Positions 54,436 through 61,397 of a stretch of 64,000 nt of DNA are shown in pieces. The position numbers and the translations under genes were made by a program. The notes below the pieces were generated by a model, which searched no databases, was not told the origin of the DNA, and saw nothing but the letters and a program-made list of their open reading frames with translations. How positions within the stretch are numbered: the first letter of the stretch is position 1; each line of letters starts with the position of its first letter. This stretch comes from Cutibacterium acnes (GTDB taxonomy: Bacteria > Actinomycetota > Actinomycetes > Propionibacteriales > Propionibacteriaceae). The stretch is taken from the NCBI RefSeq assembly GCF_003030305.1, contig NZ_CP023676.1, forward strand, positions 1-64,000, written 5' to 3'.

Positions 54436-55092
54436 TCAAAGAAGGCCGACCTCATGGGCAAACAGCACGAGGCCAACCCGGTCGCGGCACTCTAATTTCG
54501 ATAGTAGTCGGCCGATGTGAGTTTTCACAGTTCCTTCTGCCATGTAGAGGGTCTGCGCGATTTCGGCGTTCGTCGCTCCCTTTGCAATCTCCACCAGCAC
54601 TTCCTTCTCGCGATCTGTCAAGACCGACAGTCTCTTATCTGCGGCCTTGGGATCGTTAGGCAGGGTGGGGACGACGTGGTCGAGCAAGCGGCGGGTGGCC
54701 GATGGTGCGACGACAGCGTCGCCGTCAGCAACATTGCGGATAGCGCTCAGCAGTTCCGTGGGGCGGGCATCCTTGAGCAGGAACCCCGAGGCGCCGGCCT
54801 TGAGAGCGGCGTACACATACTCGTCGAGGTCAAAGGTGGTCAGAATCAGCACCTTGGTATCCAGTGGGGACGCCGTGATGCGTCGAGTGGCCTCGACACC
54901 GTCCATCTGCGGCATCCGGATGTCCATGAGGGCGACGTCGACAGGCATTCGACGTAGCACGTCAAGGGCCTCGAGGCCGTTTGACGCCTCCGAGACGACC
55001 TCCATGTCATCCTCGGATTCGATGAGCATACGAAACCCCGAACGGACCAGGGACTGGTCGTCGACGAGGATGACGCGAATCGGATCGGGCAT
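54436..55092 (-). CDS. NarL/LuxR-type response regulator
   Basis: A 218-residue two-component regulator. The receiver domain has the acidic pocket ILVDDQS and the phospho-acceptor Asp57 in VALMDIRMPQMDGVEATRRI; Thr and Lys are in LILTTFDLDEY and LLKDARP. The LuxR-type HTH is at about 155-210 (LTDREKEVLVEIAKGATNAE). Located 119 bp upstream of the ABC transporter pair on the same strand, which it probably controls. No histidine kinase gene is adjacent. Confidence 0.9.
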   Translation of the reverse strand: MPDPIRVILVDDQSLVRSGFRMLIESEDDMEVVSEASNGLEALDVLRRMPVDVALMDIRMPQMDGVEATRRITASPLDTKVLILTTFDLDEYVYAALKAGASGFLLKDARPTELLSAIRNVADGDAVVAPSATRRLLDHVVPTLPNDPKAADKRLSVLTDREKEVLVEIAKGATNAEIAQTLYMAEGTVKTHIGRLLSKLECRDRVGLVLFAHEVGLL

Positions 55093-55110
55093 GGCACCTC
55101 CAGTTGCTCG

Positions 55111-55629
55111 TCAGTCGAAGCTTACCGATCGCGTGCCGTGCAGGAATGTGTCGATCTCTGGATTCGCTGGGTCGTAATGGTCGCCGCACCAGGTCTCGGC
55201 GAATTGCTCTAGACGCTGATCGGTCGAGTGAAGAAGGAGGAACAGCGTCGCGCCGTGGGCAATCATGGCGAGCAAGACGAATGAGCGTGGTAGGTATAGC
55301 AAGAACGCGAGAACGAACAGGATGAGCGCAGGCCAGGTCATTCCACAGAACGCCATGATCGTCTTCTTGGCGATGGCAGCCTCCATCGCGTTGGCGTCAA
55401 CCTTGCCGGTTAGTTTGGTGGGAAACGGACGCAATATCAGGCCGAGGATCAATGCCACAAGTCACGATGCAGCAGGGATGCCTAATGACTTGACGAGCGG
55501 TGTGTGGGATTCCGGGAGGATTACCCACGCATCCAGTCCGAAAAACCCAAGTGCCACAGCCACGGTGAGGAGCAGGATGTCCAGTTTTCTCGTGATGCCA
55601 TGAGTTAACACAGCGTAATAGTATTTCAT
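55111..55629 (-). pseudogene. Four-helix membrane protein interrupted by TGA
   Basis: One reading frame from the ATG at 55629 (MKYYYAVLTHGITRKLDILL) to 55111 (about 172 codons) is broken by a TGA at 55462-55464. Before it are residues ending KSLGIPAAS. After it the frame continues with LVALILGLILRPFPTKL, a natural membrane helix, and on to a C-terminal region DPANPEIDTFLHGTRSVSFD. Four hydrophobic segments in all. I recognise no family. A single nonsense change is the simplest cause. Confidence 0.65.
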
Positions 55630-55794
55630 ATCTCGATCATCCAGCGTCACACCGCACATGAATCGTAGTTCTTGCTGCGAGGCTGTGAATGACCACAGGC
55701 ACGTTCTGGCGAACCTCAGCAACGAGAACCCCTGGGCGCGATGCGGTTTCGATCGACAGCGCTGCCGCCGTGGTTGGCCTCTCCTCGATGCGGC

Positions 55795-56625
55795 TTAACT
55801 CTTGACTGCTCCCTCCGAGATACCGGCGATGAGTTGCTTGGCACCGATGACAAACACGACGAGCAGTGGGACGACAGCAATGAGCGAAGAAGCCATGAGC
55901 ATGCCGTAGTCGGTGCCGTGTGCCGTCTTGAGTTGGCTCAAGGCTACCTGCAGGGTCAGTTTGCTGGGATCGTTGAGGACGATAAGGGGCCACATGAAGT
56001 CATTCCACGAGCCGATGAAGGTGAAGATCCCCAAGAATGCCATGGCAGGACGAATAATCGGTAGGCACACGTGCACGTACTGGTGCCAGAACCCGCACCC
56101 ATCTAGCGTGGCAGCCTCCAGCAGTTCCTTCGGGATGGCATTCGTAGCGTACTGTCGCAGCCAAAACACCCCGAACGAGCTGGCTAGGGAGGGCACGATG
56201 ACGGCCTTGAGGTCGCCTACCCACCCGATCTTGCTCATGAGGACGAACTGCGGGATCGTCGCGAGTTGGGTGGGAAGCAAGAATGTCGCCAGGACAATCA
56301 CGAAGAGCACGTTCCTGCCGGGAAAATCGAACTTGGCGAAGGCGAAAGCTGCCAGCGACGAGATGAGTAACACAAGTACCGACACCGTGGTCGCCACGAG
56401 AGCCGTGTTGGCCATAGCCGCCCAAATGTTGACCTTATCGGTGATGGTATGAACGTTCTCGCCCAGACGGTTGCCGGGGGTAAGGACCGGAGGATACTTG
56501 TAGATCACTGAGGATGGCCGGCTGGCTAGCACGAACATCCAGTAGAACGGGAATAGCGAGATCAGCCCGCCCAGAATGAGGAACAGGTGTCGGAAGAACG
56601 CCCCGATGTGCACCCGCCGTCTCAT
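55795..56625 (-). CDS. Sugar ABC transporter permease, MalG-like
   Basis: The second permease of a CUT1 carbohydrate importer, 276 residues and six helices. The EAA loop that docks on the ATPase reads ELLEAATLDGCGFWHQYVHV near residues 168-187. The N-terminus (FFRHLFLILGGLISLFPFYW) is typical. No ATP-binding gene lies in the cluster, so a shared MsmK/MsiK-type ATPase elsewhere is expected. ATGA overlap with the preceding permease gene. Confidence 0.92.
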   Translation of the reverse strand: MRRRVHIGAFFRHLFLILGGLISLFPFYWMFVLASRPSSVIYKYPPVLTPGNRLGENVHTITDKVNIWAAMANTALVATTVSVLVLLISSLAAFAFAKFDFPGRNVLFVIVLATFLLPTQLATIPQFVLMSKIGWVGDLKAVIVPSLASSFGVFWLRQYATNAIPKELLEAATLDGCGFWHQYVHVCLPIIRPAMAFLGIFTFIGSWNDFMWPLIVLNDPSKLTLQVALSQLKTAHGTDYGMLMASSLIAVVPLLVVFVIGAKQLIAGISEGAVKS

Positions 56626-57587
56626 CGTGCCACCTTGCGATCATGCTCGCGGGTAACGAGCCAGTTAATGATCGAGAAGAACAGCACAACGACGAATACT
56701 CCCCAGGCGATCGTCGCTCCATAGCCGTATCGGTTCTCCTGAAAGGCCACTGAGTAGAAGTAGAGCACCATCGTCAAACCGGAATTGTTCACCCCGCCTG
56801 CCGAGGCCGCCCCGGCGGACTGAGAACTCGTGAGCACCTGCGCCTCGGTGAAGCTCTGCAACGAACCGATCGTCGACATGAGGGTGATGAACAAGACGAT
56901 GGCACGAAGTTGGGGCAAGGTGACATGGAAGAACGTCTGCCACCCGTTGGCCCCGTCAATGGCAGCCGCCTCATACTGCGTCTTGTCGATGGCTTGCAGA
57001 CCGGCGAGGATGAGCAGTGCGTTATAGCCGACGAATGACCACACTGTCAGGGACGAGATGGCGATCTTGATGCCCCACTCGTTTTGCAACCAGGCGATAT
57101 TTTCCTGACCTAGCAAGTTGCGCACGGCGTTGGCCAGGCCGAACTGGCTGGAGAAAATCGAGCTGAACAAGATTCCCATAGCCACCATGGACGTGATATT
57201 CGGGACCAAGTAAATGACCCGATAGGTCGTAGAGAACCGCATCGTCTTGTTCAGCATGAGGGCGACGATCGTGGCAATGATGAGTGTCGGGATCGTGCCC
57301 ATCGCCCACAGAATAAGCGTGGTGCCCAGCGACTTGTAGAACAGGTGGTCGCTGATGAGATAGGTGAAATTCTCTAAACCGACGAAATGGGCACTCCCCA
57401 AGCCTGACCAGTCAGTGAAGGCTAGTAGCAGGGTAAAGATCATCGGTATAGCGGCGAAGACAAGGAAAAAGAAGAAATACGGACTCAAAGCGGCATAGAT
57501 CGGCAAAGCCTTGCGCATTCGCCGACCCACGGACGGGTGATGCAGCTCGTCCGTGGGCGTGGCGGTGACGGTATGTGGTGAACTCAT
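56622..57587 (-). CDS. Sugar ABC transporter permease, MalF-like
   Basis: The first permease of the CUT1 importer, 321 residues with six helices (YFFFFLVFAAIPMIFTLLLA near 37). The EAA loop reads TQYEAAAIDGANGWQTFFHV near 208-227. It pairs with the MalG-like protein as the membrane channel for a sugar or oligosaccharide, supplied by the lipoprotein encoded just upstream. Confidence 0.92.
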   Translation of the reverse strand: MSSPHTVTATPTDELHHPSVGRRMRKALPIYAALSPYFFFFLVFAAIPMIFTLLLAFTDWSGLGSAHFVGLENFTYLISDHLFYKSLGTTLILWAMGTIPTLIIATIVALMLNKTMRFSTTYRVIYLVPNITSMVAMGILFSSIFSSQFGLANAVRNLLGQENIAWLQNEWGIKIAISSLTVWSFVGYNALLILAGLQAIDKTQYEAAAIDGANGWQTFFHVTLPQLRAIVLFITLMSTIGSLQSFTEAQVLTSSQSAGAASAGGVNNSGLTMVLYFYSVAFQENRYGYGATIAWGVFVVVLFFSIINWLVTREHDRKVAR

Positions 57588-57602
57588 CTCGGTACAGACG
57601 CC

Positions 57603-58907
57603 TCACCTGACGGTGAGATGCAGTTGCCTGGCGATGCGCTTAGCCTCGGAGACGGCATCGTGCCAGGCAGTTTCCGGATTCTTTCCCGAGGATTCGACCC
57701 GCTCGAGCTGGGCCGCAAACGGGGCGGAGACGGCGCCGGAGTTCGAGTCCTCGAAGAGCGGACGTACCGACTCGGCAGCCTTGCCGAAGACCTTCGCCGC
57801 ATGCTGACCGCCAAGGAAGTCCACTGGACCCGAGACTTTCGGATCGTCGTAGGCTTTCGGGGAGACGGGGAAGTTGCCATTGTGGACGTACTCGCGTATC
57901 TGGGACTTTACGCTGAGCAGCTCGCGGATCGCGGCAAAGGATGCCTTGGGATCCGAGGCGCCGGCCGGGATAGACAGGAATGAGCCTCCCTGGTTGATAG
58001 CCGGGCCAGGGTGGGCGCACACCCGCCACTTTCCTTTCGTTTGGGGGGCATCAACCATGAGGTCAGCCAGGTGCCAGGAGGCACCGAAATCGGCAGGCAA
58101 ACGTCCCTCGTTGACAGCGGCTGCGGCGTCGGAGGTGTCGGACTGGATCGTAGCGATGATGCCGGCCTTGAGTGCCTTGACGGTGATGTCCCACGCGTTG
58201 CGAATGTGGTCCTGGTCACCGATGAAGGTCTTCTTCTCGTCAATGAATCCCTTGCCCGACTGCGGCCAGATCGTGCCGAACAAACCAGCGGCGTTGCGCA
58301 CTAGGTAGGTCTTCTTCTTGGCGGCTAACAACTTGGTACCGAACTCGATGAAGGCATCCCAGGTGGTCATCTGGGCGGCAACCTGGTCAGGATCGCTGGG
58401 AAGTTTGGCCTGCTCGAAGATGTCAGCCCGGTAGAACAGGGCTGTGGGACCGATGTCGGAGGGGATGCCCAGCTGCTTGCCGTCAGTGGTGGTCGCCTGG
58501 GCCCACTTCCAGCCCAGGTAGTCGGACTCGATGTCTTTGGCGCCGAGAGTATTGAGGTCAACAAAGTACCCAGCGTGGTCACGGAAGAACGCGATGTCCT
58601 CACCCTTGACGCCGGTAAGGTCGGGTAGCCCGGAGCCCGCAGTGAAGGTCGTTGTGAGCTTCTGCTTGAAATCGCCGCCGATGATGTCCTGACGCACGTT
58701 ATAAGACGGCTGCGCTTTGGCGACGGTAGCTAACGTCTGCTTGTCGAAGCCTTCTGGCCACATCCATAGGACGAGCTTCTTAGCGTCACCGGCGTCCGTA
58801 TCGGACTTGGGCTCGGTGGAGGTGGAGCATCCGGTCAACGCCGACACTCCCAACACGCCCAGCCCGGCGAAACCGCCGGAGAGCAGATGACGACGCGACA
58901 GATTCAT
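57603..58907 (-). CDS. Sugar ABC transporter substrate-binding lipoprotein
   Basis: A 434-residue solute-binding protein of the CUT1 family. The signal has a twin-arginine-like start (MNLSRRHLLSGGFAGLG) and the lipobox LTGC with Cys27, so it is anchored outside the membrane. The mature sequence has the type 1 solute-binding pattern (KLVLWMWPEGFDKQTLATVA, later DLTGVKGEDIAFFRDHAGYF). First gene of the importer operon. Substrate is inferred from the neighbouring glycosidases: mannosides or beta-glucosides. Confidence 0.92.
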   Translation of the reverse strand: MNLSRRHLLSGGFAGLGVLGVSALTGCSTSTEPKSDTDAGDAKKLVLWMWPEGFDKQTLATVAKAQPSYNVRQDIIGGDFKQKLTTTFTAGSGLPDLTGVKGEDIAFFRDHAGYFVDLNTLGAKDIESDYLGWKWAQATTTDGKQLGIPSDIGPTALFYRADIFEQAKLPSDPDQVAAQMTTWDAFIEFGTKLLAAKKKTYLVRNAAGLFGTIWPQSGKGFIDEKKTFIGDQDHIRNAWDITVKALKAGIIATIQSDTSDAAAAVNEGRLPADFGASWHLADLMVDAPQTKGKWRVCAHPGPAINQGGSFLSIPAGASDPKASFAAIRELLSVKSQIREYVHNGNFPVSPKAYDDPKVSGPVDFLGGQHAAKVFGKAAESVRPLFEDSNSGAVSAPFAAQLERVESSGKNPETAWHDAVSEAKRIARQLHLTVR

Positions 58908-59253
58908 GAGGTCCCTCCTTGGGTTGAACGGGAATCGTCACTGACAAAATCGCTCAATAATGTTCAGATGTCGGCGGGACGTGGGCCCGTCCCTTCGTGG
59001 TGCGAACGCCTTCTCGGGGAATATTTGGGGCTTGTGTACCCGCCAAGGATTCAGGGTGTCACGACTGTGTGCAACTGAGGTTAACTGTAGGTGATCTCCA
59101 GGCAACAACCTTGTCAATGCTTGATTCGAGTATGGTCAAACCAACCGACAAAGGTTGGTTTGTGAGATCACTGTAGCGGTCGGTGGGCGATGAGTTGCTG
59201 AAAAATGATTGAAATGACGAAATTGTGTAGACGGATGGTCATGGATCGGTACC
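58908..59253. other. Divergent control region of the glycoside locus
   Basis: About 346 bp with no supported gene between the importer operon and the DeoR regulator operon. It contains the inverted repeat at 59137-59162. Both promoters should lie here. A short plus-strand frame (58887-59078) looks spurious. Confidence 0.45.
59137..59162. promoter_or_regulatory. 10-bp inverted repeat, likely DeoR-family operator
   Basis: CAAACCAACC (59137-59146) and GGTTGGTTTG (59153-59162) are perfect reverse complements separated by GACAAA. It lies 91 bp before the DeoR-type regulator start in the divergent region, well placed to control the regulator operon and perhaps the importer operon. Confidence 0.55.
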
Positions 59254-60012
59254 ATGGGGCACATGCTCAAGGCCGCTCGTCACGACGCGATCGTCGAACT
59301 GCTCCGGGACCGGCCTGCCATGCGAACCGTCGACGTCGCTCGGAATCTGAACGTGAGTATGGCCACGGCCCGACGCGATTGCATCGCCCTGGAAAATAAG
59401 GGCATCATCGAGCGTTCCTGGGGAGGTATCCAACTCGTTACGAGCGTGGACGACCACTTCGGCGACGTCATGAACCATCACACTCAGGCCAAAGCTGCGA
59501 TCGCCCGCAAGGCCACCGAGCTTATCCACGACGGCGACACGATCATCATGGACATCGGCACCACCGTCCACCACCTGTCCGGGCTGCTCACCGGGCGCTC
59601 CATCACCGTGCTTACTGCATCCCTGCCCGTCTTTGAGACTCTCAGAACCGCCCCGGACGTCACCGTTGTCGTGCTCGGGGGAGTGTGGTCGGAGCGGTAC
59701 CAGTGCTTTGACGGTCAGTTCGTCGCTGACGCGCTGACCCGCCACCAAGCTGATCTGGCCTTCCTAGGCTGCTCAGGGGTGAGTGCTAACGGGCGAGTTC
59801 GAGATACGAGTCGTTCCCAGGCTTACATCAAGCAGGCGATCATCGCTGCCGCGAGTCGGAGCTACTTGCTCGTCGACTCCGAGAAATTCCCGGGCGTCGG
59901 AGCGCATTCCCCGTTCACCCTCGAGGAGGTCAGTGGCGTCATTACCACCGGGCCGCTGCCACCGGACTTCGACGCACACTGCGAATCAACAGTGGAGGTC
60001 ATTACCGCATGA
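59254..60012 (+). CDS. DeoR-family regulator of the glycoside locus
   Basis: A 252-residue repressor with an N-terminal winged HTH (MRTVDVARNLNVSMATARRD near 23-42, then NKGIIERSWGGIQ) and a sensor domain (DTIIMDIGTTVHHLSGLLTG). The C-terminal SYLLVDSEKFPGVGAHSPFT is typical of the family. It overlaps the GH4 gene by ATGA, so it is the first gene of that operon. ATG 59263 is an alternative start. The ligand is probably a sugar phosphate. Confidence 0.88.
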   Translation: MGHMLKAARHDAIVELLRDRPAMRTVDVARNLNVSMATARRDCIALENKGIIERSWGGIQLVTSVDDHFGDVMNHHTQAKAAIARKATELIHDGDTIIMDIGTTVHHLSGLLTGRSITVLTASLPVFETLRTAPDVTVVVLGGVWSERYQCFDGQFVADALTRHQADLAFLGCSGVSANGRVRDTSRSQAYIKQAIIAAASRSYLLVDSEKFPGVGAHSPFTLEEVSGVITTGPLPPDFDAHCESTVEVITA

Positions 60013-61397
60013 AGCTCACCATCCTCGGTGGCGGAGGATTCCGCGTTCCGCTGGTATTTAAGGCCCTTGCTCACGACACCTCGCCGCAACGAGTCACCGA
60101 ACTGCGGCTCTACGACACCGACCCGCTCCGGCTAGGCGTCATCGAGACGGTGGTAGCCCAGCTGGCCCGCGCCCTGCCTCACGCGCCGTCAGTGGTAGCT
60201 ACCACCGACCTGCCCACCGCTTTGGCGGGAACCGACTTCATCTTTTCGGCCATCCGCGTCGCCGGCACCCATGGACGTGCCCTCGATGAGTCGATGTGCC
60301 TGGCTCGCGGGGTCATCGGTCAAGAGACCGTAGGAGCTGGCGGTATTTCGTATGCTTTGCGGGGGATCCCGGTGGTACTCGACCTCGTCGAGCAGATCAC
60401 GCGGTATGCCCCCGACGCCAAGGTCATCAACTTCACTAACCCGGCGGGGGTGATGACTGAGGTCATGCAGCGTCGCCTGGGAGACCAGGTAGTGGGCATC
60501 TGCGACTCTCCAGTGGGTCTGGCCCGTCGCATCCTCACCACCCTGCAGCGTGCCGGGCTGGCACCGGCCGACCTGGGGTCCCTATTCGACGGCGACGGGC
60601 GCATTCACATCGGCTACAGCGGACTCAACCACTTAGGTTGGCTTACCAGCCTAAACGTTGATGGGGTCGACGTCCTGCCGCGTCTGCTTGAGCGACCCGA
60701 CCTCATTGAGAGCTTCGAGGAAGGTCGTCTCTTCGGTGCCGACCTGGTGCAAGCCTTGGGCGCCGTGCCTAACGAATACCTGCATTACTACTACTATTCC
60801 CGAGACGACCTCGCCGCCGATCGGAAGGCTGAAGCCCCGCGCGGAGCCTTCCTGGAGGCCCAGCAGAACCAGTTCTACACCCAGGCCCAACACACTGACG
60901 ATGTCGCTGGCCTATGGGAAGCCACCCGTCTGGAGCGAGAGGAGACCTACATGGCCACCAATCGCGAGGTCTCGGGTGAATTCGAGCGCGATGAAGCCGA
61001 CTTAGAGACCGGCGGATACGACAAGGTTGCGCTGGCGATCATGCACGCCATCGCCAACGACGTACCCGCCGAGCTCATCCTCAACGTCGCCAACCACGGG
61101 GCCCTTCCCGACCTGCCCGACGAGGCCGTCGTGGAGGTCCCGTGCCGGGTAGACGGTGCCGGGATTCACCGGCTGCCCACTCCCGCGCTGCCCGACCATG
61201 CCCGAGGACTTGTCGTTAACGCCAAGTACGTAGAACAACGCACCATCGACGCTGCTGTTAACCACAGCCGTACCGCCGCCCTGCTGGCCCTGAGCCACCA
61301 CCCGCTTGTTGACTCCGTTCACGTCGCCGAACAGCTGCTTGACGACTTCGCTGACGCCTTCGACGGCCTGGAGTACCTCAAGGACGCCCATGCATGA
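60009..61397 (+). CDS. GH4 family glycosidase (6-phospho-beta-glucosidase type)
   Basis: A 462-residue NAD- and divalent-metal-dependent glycosidase of family GH4. The N-terminal Rossmann motif reads MKLTILGGGGFRVPLVFKAL. The metal ligands are expected at Cys165 in GICDSPVGLARR and His208 in SGLNHLGWL, and the INFTNPAGVMTEVMQRR segment is typical. Relatives cleave 6-phospho-beta-glucosides, but here the neighbouring importer is an ABC system that does not phosphorylate its substrate. The true substrate is therefore open. Confidence 0.88.
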   Translation: MKLTILGGGGFRVPLVFKALAHDTSPQRVTELRLYDTDPLRLGVIETVVAQLARALPHAPSVVATTDLPTALAGTDFIFSAIRVAGTHGRALDESMCLARGVIGQETVGAGGISYALRGIPVVLDLVEQITRYAPDAKVINFTNPAGVMTEVMQRRLGDQVVGICDSPVGLARRILTTLQRAGLAPADLGSLFDGDGRIHIGYSGLNHLGWLTSLNVDGVDVLPRLLERPDLIESFEEGRLFGADLVQALGAVPNEYLHYYYYSRDDLAADRKAEAPRGAFLEAQQNQFYTQAQHTDDVAGLWEATRLEREETYMATNREVSGEFERDEADLETGGYDKVALAIMHAIANDVPAELILNVANHGALPDLPDEAVVEVPCRVDGAGIHRLPTPALPDHARGLVVNAKYVEQRTIDAAVNHSRTAALLALSHHPLVDSVHVAEQLLDDFADAFDGLEYLKDAHA

